Of a stretch of DNA of 64,000 nucleotides, positions 42,863 through 51,496 are shown piece after piece. The DNA lies in the NCBI RefSeq assembly GCF_900111885.1, contig NZ_FOKG01000020.1, positions 1 through 64,000 on the forward strand. The letters are read 5' to 3'. Position numbers and translations under genes: made by a program. Source of the DNA: Amycolatopsis marina. GTDB lineage: Bacteria > Actinomycetota > Actinomycetes > Mycobacteriales > Pseudonocardiaceae. The notes under the pieces were generated by a model. The model searched no databases. It had not been told where the DNA came from and saw only the letters and a program-made list of their open reading frames with translations. Positions within the stretch are counted from its first letter, which is position 1; the number at the start of each line of letters is the position of its first letter.

Positions 42863-43912
42863 TCAGCCCACCATGCGACGTGCGCCGATCAGGTGGCCGT
42901 CGCCTTCCATGGAGCGAACGTCGACGAGTTGCCCCTCGGTGGGGGCGTCGACCATCTTGCCGCTGCCGACGAACATACCCACGTGGTGAATGGCGCCGGG
43001 GTTGCCGGTGCCGTCGTCGTAGAACAACAGATCTCCGGGCTGCAACTCATTGAGGCCGACCTGCTTACCGGCTTGGTACTGCTGTCGGCTGGTGCGGGGG
43101 ATGGAGATGCCGGCTTGCCGGTAGGCCCAGGAGGTCAGGCCGGAGCAGTCGAACTCGCTGGGCCCGGTGGCGCCCCATTCGTACTCCGATCCTCGTCGGG
43201 ACAGGGCTGCCTGGAGCGCGTCGTTGGCCGCGCCAGGCGGGCCGAGGTACGAACCGGTGTCCTGGACGGTGCCGAGTTCGGTGCGCTGCGCGGGGGCCAG
43301 GTCGTCCAGCGCGTTACGGACCTGCTGGATCTGGTCCTCAAGCTTAGTTTGGCGCTGTTCGACCTGATCAACGAGCTGTTGTGCAGCAGCAGTGGCTTGC
43401 TGCGCACGCTGTCGTGCCTCTGTGGCACTGGCCTGGGCCTGGCTCGCAGTGTCTTTGGCGTCGCTTAGCTGACCCAACGCGTTCGCCTTGTCGGCCGCCA
43501 GTAGTTCCAGTGCCGACATGCGGTCCAGGAGGTCGCTGCTCGAGTCGCTGGTGAGCACCACCGACATGCGGCTGAGCGGGGCGCCTTGCAGGGCTGCCGC
43601 GGCGAACTTGTCCACGTGCCCCCGGAACTGGCCCTCGGCCCCCTGGGCTTGTTCGTAGGCTGCTGTCGCGGCAGCGAGGTCGGCTTCGGCTGCGGCCTTT
43701 TCGCCCTGCTTGTCTTTGAGGTTCGCCTGGGCCTCGAGCAGGTCCTCGTCGGCCATGGCTGCCTGGGCCCCCAGCTCCTCGTAGCGCTCCATGGCATCGG
43801 AGTCGCTCGTCGGGGGCTGGGCATCGGCAGTCGTCGAACTCAACACCACGGCGAACGCCATCGCGGTGGCGGCCGACGCGCGCGTGGTGATACGGCGAGC
43901 ATGGGGTTTCAC
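42863..43912 (-). CDS. Exported NlpC/P60 endopeptidase with coiled coil
   Basis: A 349-residue protein: signal peptide (1-32, ending TADAQ), a long coiled coil (about 40-225) and an NlpC/P60 domain (about 235-349). Catalytic Cys is in FDCSGLTSWAYRQAG, and the His in HHVGMFVGSGKMVDAP. It resembles RipA/Cgl-type actinobacterial cell-separation hydrolases that cut D-iGlu-mDAP stems. BlaI-type operator 94 bases upstream. A fragment of a very similar domain lies at 57044-57190. Confidence 0.9.
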   Translation of the reverse strand: MKPHARRITTRASAATAMAFAVVLSSTTADAQPPTSDSDAMERYEELGAQAAMADEDLLEAQANLKDKQGEKAAAEADLAAATAAYEQAQGAEGQFRGHVDKFAAAALQGAPLSRMSVVLTSDSSSDLLDRMSALELLAADKANALGQLSDAKDTASQAQASATEARQRAQQATAAAQQLVDQVEQRQTKLEDQIQQVRNALDDLAPAQRTELGTVQDTGSYLGPPGAANDALQAALSRRGSEYEWGATGPSEFDCSGLTSWAYRQAGISIPRTSRQQYQAGKQVGLNELQPGDLLFYDDGTGNPGAIHHVGMFVGSGKMVDAPTEGQLVDVRSMEGDGHLIGARRMVG

Positions 43913-44006
43913 GGGTACTGAATCTCCTCATGGCTGTGCGTGGATTGGCACCGGGACCGCCCCGCCGGCCCGCGCGGTCACACTAAGGTAACGACGCCCG
44001 CCTGTC

Positions 44007-44023
44007 CACTATCGGTCATAGTA
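44007..44023. promoter_or_regulatory. BlaI-type operator
   Basis: CACTA TCGGTCA TAGTA, upstream of the NlpC/P60 gene; 9 of 10 half-site bases match. Confidence 0.68.
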
Positions 44024-44108
44024 CGGCTCGATCCGTACTCAGTGGCGCGACTGGTCCTGCGGTGGGGCCGCATCGTCGCAAACCCCACCGCAGCACTGTG
44101 GACGGCGA

Positions 44109-44720
44109 TTAATTGGTGGCGAGCAGATTACTCATCGTGGTGATCTCGACTTGCTGAGCATCGATGATCTGCTGGGCCAGTTCTTTCGCTTCGGCGTTGA
44201 CGCCCTGCTGGAGTTGGGTGTTGGACATCTCGATCGCACCGTTGTGATGCTCGATCATCATCTCCAGCCACAGGCGGTCGAAGTCGGCGTCCTTGGCTTG
44301 CTCGAGCTCGGACATCACCTCGGACGTCATCATCCCGGGCATCTCGCCGTGATCCATCCCATCCATGTCGGGCATCGGCATGGGAGCGCCCCAGGCCTCG
44401 AGCCACGAAGTCATCTTCTCGATCTCCGGGGCCTGGGCCTGCTGGATTTGCGCTGCCAACTCGATGACCTTGGAGTTGGCCGTCCGCGACGCCACCATCT
44501 CGGCCATTTCGACGGCCTGCTGGTGGTGCGGAATCATCTGTTGGGCGAAGGCCGTATCGGCCTGGTTGAACTCCTGCTGTTGGGCTGATTCTGCAGCAGC
44601 AGTTGGGCCGGCTGTCGCTTCCGGAGAGGCGACAGGGGGCTCCTCTCCGGAGCAACCGGCCAGCAGGACACTTGCGGCGAACGCGGGCAGGGCGAACCGC
44701 AGAACTTTCTTTCGCAACAC
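44109..44720 (-). CDS. DUF305 lipoprotein
   Basis: A 203-residue exported lipoprotein (LLAGCSGEE) with a DUF305 domain. Both repeats of the family motif are clear: MIPHHQQAVEMAEM and MIEHHNGAIEMS, and a Met/His-rich loop (APMPMPDMDGMDHGEMPGMM) stands between. DUF305 proteins are frequently found with copper genes, and metal binding by the HH and Met groups is plausible. The GTG at 44720 has GAGGAAAT upstream. Last gene of a four-gene run starting with the PLP synthase. Confidence 0.85.
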   Translation of the reverse strand: MLRKKVLRFALPAFAASVLLAGCSGEEPPVASPEATAGPTAAAESAQQQEFNQADTAFAQQMIPHHQQAVEMAEMVASRTANSKVIELAAQIQQAQAPEIEKMTSWLEAWGAPMPMPDMDGMDHGEMPGMMTSEVMSELEQAKDADFDRLWLEMMIEHHNGAIEMSNTQLQQGVNAEAKELAQQIIDAQQVEITTMSNLLATN

Positions 44721-44799
44721 GATTTCCTCACTCAGTATGTGTTTTCGGGCAGACAAGGTCACGCACATGTGGCTGGGCAGGCGCGCACGCGTGGGTCTG

Positions 44800-45198
44800 T
44801 TACACCCGGAGAACACACACCGTGAGAAGAATTTCACGACCTCCGAAGGCCGGTGGATCACGAGCAGGTGTGGCGCAGCCACGTCGGCCCCGCGTGCGTC
44901 GCGGCGACACCATCGCGATCGGTCGCCACAACCGAGCCAGGACGAGAGCGGCAGCACCGATAAGAATTGCCAGACACAGATGGAGGAGGCTGTGCTCACC
45001 AGGTGGGGGTTGCTGCCCCTTGTCGTCGGGCTGCGTGGTCATAGCACCGTCGACGGCTGCGATCGCAGTGGCGCCATGTCCACTCGCTGCGTGATCGCCC
45101 TCGGTCGACACGGTGTGGTGCATGACGAGGACCCCCAGCACGAGGGCACACAGCGTCGCCCATCGTGCCCAGGTGCTGGCGGTGCCCTCGCGTGTCAC
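44800..45198 (-). CDS. DUF6153-like membrane protein
   Basis: A 132-residue protein with a first helix ending CALVLGVLVMHHTVS, a soluble His-containing loop (GDHAASGHG) and a second helix (LLHLCLAILIGAAALVLARLW). It matches the DUF6153 plan. The GTG at 45198 overlaps the MFS stop (GTGA), so it is coupled to the exporter. Found with DUF305 here; joint extracytoplasmic metal handling is inference. Confidence 0.7.
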   Translation of the reverse strand: MTREGTASTWARWATLCALVLGVLVMHHTVSTEGDHAASGHGATAIAAVDGAMTTQPDDKGQQPPPGEHSLLHLCLAILIGAAALVLARLWRPIAMVSPRRTRGRRGCATPARDPPAFGGREILLTVCVLRV

Positions 45199-46496
45199 GC
45201 CTGCACAATATCCGCTCCTCCTCGACTTGTGACGGCGGTGGTCGGGGGAGCCAACCGACCGGACCGGCTCAGTGTGCCTACTCCGAGTGCGCACGCGGCG
45301 CCGATGAGCATGAGAACGACCCACGGCAGCCAGGGAACACCACTGCTGCGCGCAAGATCGAGTGATGCCCCGGTGGCGAGGTTGCCGATGGCGATGCCGA
45401 CACCACAGATGGTGTTGTAGAGCCCGTAGTGGGTTGCAACTAGACGCTCGCCCGCCAGCGAGACGATGGTGTCCATCTCGAATGGAAAGACCACGACGGT
45501 GCCCAAGGTGAGTATTGCGATCGAGACCAGCAGGGGCACAAAGGTCAACGTGGACACCAGTAGTCCTTCGTTACTGCTGGACGTGGACACAGTGGCCAGG
45601 GGGGCGGCGAACGCGAGTCCCATCAGGGCGAGGCCGGTGGTGATGCAGCGGCCGTTGCTCCATCGCGTCCGGCACCACGCCGTCACGCGGAGTTGCCCGA
45701 CGATCGCGATGATGCCGGAGACGGCGAACAGCACCCCGACTTGTATCGTTCCGACGGTTTCCGACGGTGCGAGCCTGCGGGTCTCCAGTGGCAGTGCCAG
45801 ATACACCTGGAACGACATCACGTAGGAGCCGATCATGGCCAGGGAGAACGCGAGGAACCGCCGGTTCCCCAGCGCCGTACGCCAGCCGCCGAACACGGAT
45901 CCGCGTTCACTCTCGTCATCTGCCCGTCGGTCGGGCAGCGAGCGCACCTGCAACACTGTCAGTGCGGCGAACACCACTGCCGCGACCAGGCAGGTGAGTT
46001 GGAACGCGACTCCGGTGAGCAGCAGCCCGATCAGCGGGCCGAGCAGGATGCCGGACTGGTAGAACACGTTGAACATCGCGAATGCCTCGACCCGGCGGGG
46101 TCCGGCGTCCTTGGCGACATAGGCCCGCACTGCCGGGTTGAACAGGGCTCCGGCGAACCCGGTCGCCGCCGAGGCGATGACCAACGCGGGGACGGAGTTC
46201 ACCAGCCCGAGCATCGCGAAGCCGGCGGTACGCAGTGCGCACCCTGCGACGATCAACGGTTTGTAGCCGAACCGGTCGGCCAGCGAACCGCCGAGCAGGA
46301 ACATCCCCTGCTGGGAGAAGTTGCGCACGCCGAGGATGAGCCCGACCAGCCAACCCGCCAGTCCCAACTCCAGGGAGAGGTGTGCCGCGAGATACGGCAT
46401 CAGCATGTAGAAGCCGATGTTGATGGTGAACTGATTGATGGCCAGCAGCTGCACCGACCGGTCGAAGGAGCGGAACTGCGTCAGTATGTTGGTCAC
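45195..46496 (-). CDS. MFS exporter
   Basis: A 433-residue, 12-helix major facilitator. N-terminal FTINIGFYMLMPYLAAHLS, loop motif GGSLADRFGYKPL. It resembles multidrug or siderophore-type exporters. Its ATG overlaps the stop of the PLP synthase gene (ATGA), suggesting that it exports a product of that enzyme. Followed by the DUF6153-like gene in overlap. Confidence 0.85.
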   Translation of the reverse strand: MTNILTQFRSFDRSVQLLAINQFTINIGFYMLMPYLAAHLSLELGLAGWLVGLILGVRNFSQQGMFLLGGSLADRFGYKPLIVAGCALRTAGFAMLGLVNSVPALVIASAATGFAGALFNPAVRAYVAKDAGPRRVEAFAMFNVFYQSGILLGPLIGLLLTGVAFQLTCLVAAVVFAALTVLQVRSLPDRRADDESERGSVFGGWRTALGNRRFLAFSLAMIGSYVMSFQVYLALPLETRRLAPSETVGTIQVGVLFAVSGIIAIVGQLRVTAWCRTRWSNGRCITTGLALMGLAFAAPLATVSTSSSNEGLLVSTLTFVPLLVSIAILTLGTVVVFPFEMDTIVSLAGERLVATHYGLYNTICGVGIAIGNLATGASLDLARSSGVPWLPWVVLMLIGAACALGVGTLSRSGRLAPPTTAVTSRGGADIVQA

Positions 46497-47635
46497 GAGG
46501 CATCACTCGTCAGTGTCAGGTCGCGGTCGCTCAGCGGGTCCACCACCGTGGTGCACCGGGTCCAGCGCTGCACCTCACGGTCGGCAGGATGAGCGATCCT
46601 CTCCGGCTCGGCTGGGGGCGTAGCTGGATGCAGGCCGTGCAGCGCGCAGTACTCGTCGTTGTAGACGGTGTCGAAGTATCGCTGCGGCCCATCGGGAAAT
46701 ATGGCGGCGATGCGGGTTTCCGGCGGATGTGTCCGGGCGAGCCAGCCCGCGACCAGTGCCACTGCGCCCACACTCCAGCCACCGGAGGCGTACTGCGATT
46801 CGGCCAGTCGACGGCAGGTCGCCACAGATTCCGCGGGGCCTACCCAGTGGATTTCGTTGAAGGCCTCGTAGTCGACGTTGCGTGGGTAGATGCTGGATCC
46901 CAGCCCGCGCATCAGTCGGGGTCGGGCCTGCTGGCCGAAGATGGTCGAGCCGGTCGTGTCGACGCCCACCAGTCGCAGATCAGGGCAGAACTGTCGCAGT
47001 GTCCGGGACACTCCTGCCGAATGCCCTCCGGTGCCGACGGAGCAGACGAGTACGTCGACCCGTCCGAGTTGGCTCACGAGTTCGGTAGCCAGCGACTCGT
47101 ACGCGTCGACATTATCCGGATTATGGTATTGATCAGGGCAGAACGATCCAGGGTTCTCGGCGAGTAATTGTGCGACGCGAACTCGTCGAGCCTCCTGCCA
47201 GCCGCCGGTTGGATGCGGCTGGTCGACGATGTCCACGCGAGTGCCGTAAGCGAGGAGAAGCCGGTGCACGATCGGCTCCATCCCCGGGTCTGCGACGAGA
47301 GCCACAGGATGGCCGTAGACGATGCCCGCCAACGCGAGTCCGAGCCCCAGGGTGCCGCTGGTGGACTCCACGATCAGCCCGCCCGGCTGCAACTCGCCGC
47401 GCTCCCGTGCACGAGCGACCATGTGCAACGCCGGCCGGTCCTTCATACCCCCGGGATTTTGGCCTTCCAGCTTCGCCCAGAAGCCACGTCCGTCGGTGGT
47501 GAAGGGCTTGTCCATCCACACCACGGGGGTATTCCCAACGATGCTTGCTTTACGCGCGCTGGCGGTTCCCAACTGCTCCTGCGCGGACGTCGACGAGAGT
47601 TGCCGAACAGGATGAATAAGTTCGTTCGAAAACAT
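46493..47635 (-). CDS. Cysteine-synthase-fold PLP enzyme (SbnA-like)
   Basis: A 380-residue fold-type II PLP enzyme. PLP Lys in NPGGMKDRPALHMV, the substrate loop ESTSGTLGLGLAL, and the phosphate-binding SVGTGGHSAGVSR. Longer than plain cysteine synthase and similar in style to SbnA-type enzymes that make amino-acid building blocks for metallophores. The pairing with an MFS exporter supports that, but no ligase or NRPS is in the window. A plain cysteine synthase role remains possible. Confidence 0.78.
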   Translation of the reverse strand: MFSNELIHPVRQLSSTSAQEQLGTASARKASIVGNTPVVWMDKPFTTDGRGFWAKLEGQNPGGMKDRPALHMVARARERGELQPGGLIVESTSGTLGLGLALAGIVYGHPVALVADPGMEPIVHRLLLAYGTRVDIVDQPHPTGGWQEARRVRVAQLLAENPGSFCPDQYHNPDNVDAYESLATELVSQLGRVDVLVCSVGTGGHSAGVSRTLRQFCPDLRLVGVDTTGSTIFGQQARPRLMRGLGSSIYPRNVDYEAFNEIHWVGPAESVATCRRLAESQYASGGWSVGAVALVAGWLARTHPPETRIAAIFPDGPQRYFDTVYNDEYCALHGLHPATPPAEPERIAHPADREVQRWTRCTTVVDPLSDRDLTLTSDAS

Positions 47636-47710
47636 GTGTCCTACTCTGTGGTTAGGCGGCAGCCGCCATTCAGTAGAGATGCCAGGGTTCGTTCTGCAAC
47701 GAAACCCAGA

Positions 47711-47739
47711 ACTTGATCAGGGGAAAGGTCGCCTGATCA
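47711..47739. terminator. Possible hairpin
   Basis: CTTGATCAGG (47711-47720) with CCTGATCAG (47731-47739). A second inverted repeat, GGGTT-CGTT / AACG-AAACCC, lies at 47683-47705. These sit between the Cys/His protein and the PLP synthase gene and could be a terminator or an operator. Confidence 0.35.
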
Positions 47740-48180
47740 GCGCCGCATCACACAGAGAACACAGAGAACTGTTTTTCCTTGTCGTGCCAGTCTGGCGTCA
47801 GATGTCCGATTTATGCCGGCAGGCCTGAGTTTCCAGATACCAGACGAAGGAGTGAGAGCTGACAGTAGCGAGAGCAACAACGCCGACAGTGCGAGCCCGC
47901 TACCGTCAGCCGCTCGCGGGACGGCAAGGCAATGAGGATCGACCGATGCGTGAGTCGGAACGTGGTCACAATGCGAACCGCTCGGGTGATGGTGGGGTGC
48001 GTCGTCCGTCGCTTCGGTCGCGATTTGTGAGACTGAGAACTCGGTGGGCGATGGCTGCAAGTCGGAGTGGCCACTCGCGCATGGAAACGCGTGAAAAGCG
48101 AGGTAAACAACCAGAATGCACGTGACTAACAGGAAGTAGCCCAGTACACGCGAACGCTGCGCTGGCAGTGAAACCCTCAC
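47737..48180 (-). CDS. Predicted membrane protein with Cys/His-rich loop
   Basis: A 147-residue frame: N-terminal helix (VLGYFLLVTCILVVYLAFHAF), an external-type loop rich in Cys and His (CASGHS, HHHPSGSHCDHVPTHASVDPHC) and a second helix (ALSALLLSLLSAL). The plan resembles the DUF6153 protein downstream. GTG start. It may be the first gene of the PLP/MFS/DUF6153/DUF305 run, with a 101-base gap. Coding is plausible from the topology, though base composition is less biased than in neighbours. Confidence 0.5.
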   Translation of the reverse strand: MRVSLPAQRSRVLGYFLLVTCILVVYLAFHAFPCASGHSDLQPSPTEFSVSQIATEATDDAPHHHPSGSHCDHVPTHASVDPHCLAVPRAADGSGLALSALLLSLLSALTPSSGIWKLRPAGINRTSDARLARQGKTVLCVLCVMRR

Positions 48181-48664
48181 AATGCCGTCAATATACCGAG
48201 GACTCGCCGGCGATGCGCGCGCCGGTGAGTAGTTTCACCCGGACGTGGCGAGAGTGACGTACGGTCACATCGTCTGATGCGCATAGAGCATGTTATTTTT
48301 CCATCTGAAGTACCATTCAGGTAAAGTCTCTGTCAGAAGACTCCTTTTTGGCGACTGTGCAAACAATTCCGTTTGTGCACTCTGGAGACTCGGGCGCCTG
48401 GGCAGTTGGAGGCAACGAAACCCGTAGGTTGCGGTACCAGGCCGAAGAACAGTGCTCACATCGGCTTGTGTGCCGCTGCGTGCGAACGCAGTGACCGGGG
48501 CGCGAACGCGTGTGCTGCGTAGCAGCCTGACCTAGTGCAGCGGAAGGGGTGGGCACCTTCACGGCCAGCCGATCGGGACGTGCCGCACCGTCAAGATCAG
48601 CTGGAATGGCGACCGGATCAGCCAAACTGCAGGATTGTGTCGGGCAACTCGGGCGATCGTTGCG
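48181..48664. other. Intergenic region, relatively AT-rich centre
   Basis: No supported gene. The stretch 48280-48330 (TGTTATTTTTCC) is unusually AT-rich for the window and may hold the promoter of the minus-strand gene at 48180. No known operator was recognised. Confidence 0.4.
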
Positions 48665-49462
48665 CTAGCGCGATGTTGTGTCATGCGCCTCGAAGAAGAC
48701 GTTGCCGTTGAGGTAGTGCTTTGGGGAGGTGCCGACGACTCGGCGGAACGCCGCGAGAAAGGCGCTTGGTGTCGCGTATCCAACGGTGCGCGCGGCGCGG
48801 GACACGGATTGGCCTTCGGCGAGGAGGGGTAGTGCGGCTCGTAGCCGCATGTGGGTGCGCCAGCGATCGAAGCTCATGCCCGTGTCGTGGACGAAGAGCC
48901 GGGTCAGGGTGCGTCGACTCACGCCGATGGCCCGTGCGTGCGCCTCGAGGTTCCGCGGATCCGCGGGATCGGCAAGGAGTGCGTCGGCCACAGCGCAGAC
49001 GCGTTCGTCCACGGGTTGCGGTACGTCGATCGGCATGATCGGCAACGGGTGCAGGAGATCCAGCACGACCGCCTCGGCCCGCAACCGCGCATCGTCGGCG
49101 AGGTCCTCTCGATTGAGGTGGTCGATCAGCTGGGCTAGCAACCCGTCGACACCGACCGCCGTCGGCTCTCGCCAGTTCAGATCACACCTGTCTTGTTCCA
49201 GGTAGAGGCTGCGTAGCACGGCGTCGCGGGTCGCGCCGGTTCGGTGGACGATCCCCGCGGGCAACCACAGCGCCCGGGTGGGCGGCAGGACCCAGTAGGT
49301 GTCGTCGACGGCGACGCCGAGCACGCCGCGCCGCGTCCAGGCCAGCTGGTGATGCTGTGGGTGGCTGTGCTCAGGTATCCACTGCCCGGACGACAGGGGG
49401 AAGTTCCCGACGACGATGGTCCCCACGCCGGATGGGACGGCGCCTGACACAGCCTCGCTCAC
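48665..49462 (-). CDS. AraC-family regulator with cupin sensor
   Basis: A 265-residue regulator: N-terminal cupin-type domain (EHSHPQHHQLAWTRRGVLGV) and C-terminal AraC double HTH (about 165-255) with NLEAHARAIGVSRRTLTRLF and SVSRAARTVGYATPSAFLAAFRRVVGTSPKHY. The His-rich start of the cupin may bind metal. Divergent from the MFS gene at 49612, so it is the likely local regulator. Confidence 0.88.
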   Translation of the reverse strand: MSEAVSGAVPSGVGTIVVGNFPLSSGQWIPEHSHPQHHQLAWTRRGVLGVAVDDTYWVLPPTRALWLPAGIVHRTGATRDAVLRSLYLEQDRCDLNWREPTAVGVDGLLAQLIDHLNREDLADDARLRAEAVVLDLLHPLPIMPIDVPQPVDERVCAVADALLADPADPRNLEAHARAIGVSRRTLTRLFVHDTGMSFDRWRTHMRLRAALPLLAEGQSVSRAARTVGYATPSAFLAAFRRVVGTSPKHYLNGNVFFEAHDTTSR

Positions 49463-49611
49463 GGTCTCCAGCCTATGTCCTCAACGCAACATGACCTGTC
49501 CCCGTAGCGGATTGTAGCCAGCGCAGCCGGTGCTTAGCGTCGTCGCATGCCGATCCATCCGCGCCTTCGGCGCTGTAGTACCCACGCGCCGGACGCGACA
49601 GGGCGCCTTTC

Positions 49612-51048
49612 ATGACGACGGCGTCAATCTCCGTCGCAGGCCCTGGCCGCCGCCGACCCGCGCTCGTCGTGCTGTGTTTCGTGCAGTTCATGCTTGTCCT
49701 GGACGACACTGTGGTGAGTGTTGCCCTCCCCAGCATCCGGGACGATCTCGGATTCGCTGCCGTGGGCCTGGCTTGGGTCGTCAACGCGTACTTCCTTGCG
49801 TTCGGCGGGCTGCTATTGCTGTCCGGTCGCGCGGCCGACCTGCTGGGCCGTCGGCGGGTCTTCCTCGCCGGCGTGGCGCTGTTCGGCGTCGCGAGCCTTG
49901 CCTGCGGGCTTGCCCAGGAGCCCTGGCAGCTCGTGACCGGCCGATTTGTCCAGGGTGCGGGTGCGGCAATGGCCAGCCCGGCGGCACTGTCGCTGATCAC
50001 GCTCATGTTCCCAGGCAACAACGAGCGCGCCAGGGCGCTGAGCATCTGGGGCGGCATCGCCGGGCTCGGCGGAACAACAGGCCTGGTGATCTCCGGTGCA
50101 CTGACCGACCTCGCCTCATGGCGTTGGATCTTCCTGATCAACCTGCCTGTGACTGTGCTCGCCGTCGCGCTGGTCCCGCGACTGGTCGGCGAGAGCCGGG
50201 CGACCGTCAGAGCGCGCCTGGACGTGCCGGGCGCGGTGTTGGGCACAGGTGCCGTCGTGTCCCTGGTCTACGGCCTGCTTCAGGCCGGGGAATCGGGTTG
50301 GGATGGCGAGAAGGTTGTCGGTTCTTTGCTCGTTGCCGTCGCGCTTGCCGTCTCGTTCCTCGTGGTCGAGTCGCGTACGGCCCGGCCACTGGTGCCGTTG
50401 TCGTTCTTGGCCTTTCGCACCCGCGCCGTCGCCAACGGCGCGACACTGCTGTTCTCTGCCGCCTTCTTCGCGATGGCTTTCCTGCTGATGATCCATCTGC
50501 AAACCGTGCTCGGATATGGCCCGCTGCAGGCTGGCCTCGCCTATCTGCCCTACGGTGCCGGAATTCTCACAGGCATGTGGCTGTCCTCCCGCGCGGTGAT
50601 CAGATTCGGGATGCGCCGCACGCTCGTCATATCGTTCCTGATCAGCTCTGCCGGGCTACTTCTACTGTCCGGCGTGGCGCCGAGCGACAGTTACGTGACC
50701 GGCGTGCTACCTGGCATGCTCGTCACCAGCCTCGGCTGCGGCCTGAGCCTGCCCGCATTGACGGTCGCCGCTGTCGCGGGCACCTCGGGAGAGGACGCCG
50801 GTCTTGGCGCGGCAGTCCTCAGCTCCGTTCAACAGATCGGTGGGGCTGTTGGCTTGGCGGTGCTGGTCACCCTGGCAGCCCGCCGAACCGACACCCTGGC
50901 CGACTCGACCGGTCCGCTCCTCGCCGCCACGGAAGGCTTCTCTTTCGCGCTCACCGTCGCGGCAGGGCTCCTAGCACTTGGCGCCTCCCTCATCGCCACG
51001 TTGCTCAGGAAGTGTTGCCCACCCGCAACTTTCGCCCCGAAAGTCTGA
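49612..51048 (+). CDS. MFS exporter, DHA2 (14-helix) type
   Basis: A 478-residue drug:H+ antiporter. First helix QFMLVLDDTVVSVALPSI has the DHA2 motif D1, followed by WVVNAYFLAFGGLLLLSGRAADLLGRR. About 14 helices are visible. Divergent from the AraC regulator, giving a typical regulator/exporter pair. Substrate unknown. Confidence 0.88.
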   Translation: MTTASISVAGPGRRRPALVVLCFVQFMLVLDDTVVSVALPSIRDDLGFAAVGLAWVVNAYFLAFGGLLLLSGRAADLLGRRRVFLAGVALFGVASLACGLAQEPWQLVTGRFVQGAGAAMASPAALSLITLMFPGNNERARALSIWGGIAGLGGTTGLVISGALTDLASWRWIFLINLPVTVLAVALVPRLVGESRATVRARLDVPGAVLGTGAVVSLVYGLLQAGESGWDGEKVVGSLLVAVALAVSFLVVESRTARPLVPLSFLAFRTRAVANGATLLFSAAFFAMAFLLMIHLQTVLGYGPLQAGLAYLPYGAGILTGMWLSSRAVIRFGMRRTLVISFLISSAGLLLLSGVAPSDSYVTGVLPGMLVTSLGCGLSLPALTVAAVAGTSGEDAGLGAAVLSSVQQIGGAVGLAVLVTLAARRTDTLADSTGPLLAATEGFSFALTVAAGLLALGASLIATLLRKCCPPATFAPKV

Positions 51049-51066
51049 GGCGGTCCCGGTGACGAG

Positions 51067-51090
51067 TCCGGGCGAGCAAGGCCCGGCTTG
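51067..51090 (+). terminator. Weak hairpin after the DHA2 exporter
   Basis: A GTCCGGGC / GGCCCGGC-type imperfect stem about 20 bases beyond the stop. Modest support. Confidence 0.4.
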
Positions 51091-51105
51091 AGGATGGAGC
51101 TGACG

Positions 51106-51237
51106 TTATCGGCGACTATTGGATGGCTTCGTGGTCGCGGTGACGACCCATCTCACGGCATTGCAGCAGCGGCTGACCGAGACTCTGACTTCGCTGGAGT
51201 CGAGGGCTGATCGCATCGCACGGCCGAAGGTTTTCAT
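51106..51237 (-). CDS. Possible short gene after the broken csoR
   Basis: A 43-residue frame, MKTFGRAMRSALDSSEVRVS..., whose ATG has a strong SD (GAGGAGGAACAC) and directly follows the csoR remnant. It contains CC in SVSRCCNAV. It may be the truncated start of a lost copper gene. No family recognised. Confidence 0.3.
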   Translation of the reverse strand: MKTFGRAMRSALDSSEVRVSVSRCCNAVRWVVTATTKPSNSRR

Positions 51238-51247
51238 GTGTTCCTCC

Positions 51248-51453
51248 TCAGGACTTGACGAGTCTGGCGATGGCGTCGGAGGCTTCTTTGATCTTCTGGT
51301 CTGCCTCGGTTCCGCCGTTGTTGGTGGCCCTGGCGACATTCGGCGGATGCCACGGGCCTGGCCTTCGATGCGTCTGAGCCTTGCGAGGTAGCGATCCTTC
51401 TCGGTGATATAGCCGTGTGTGGCTTGGGCGGGGGTGGTGGTGAGGGTGTCCAT
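51248..51453 (-). pseudogene. Internally deleted CsoR-like repressor
   Basis: The N-terminus YITEKDRYLARLRRIEGQARGIRRM is intact, as is the C-terminus ATNNGGTEADQKIKEASDAIARLVKS, but in a different frame. The section between them, about 40 residues that carry the Cys-His-Cys copper ligands and most of helix 2, is missing. The out-of-frame join makes the product non-functional. It sits just downstream of the CopB ATPase gene? No: it is transcribed on the same strand, ahead of nothing recognisable. Confidence 0.75.
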
Positions 51454-51496
51454 GTCAGGTGACCTCCTGACGAATATTGGACTGGCTGATTGGTGG

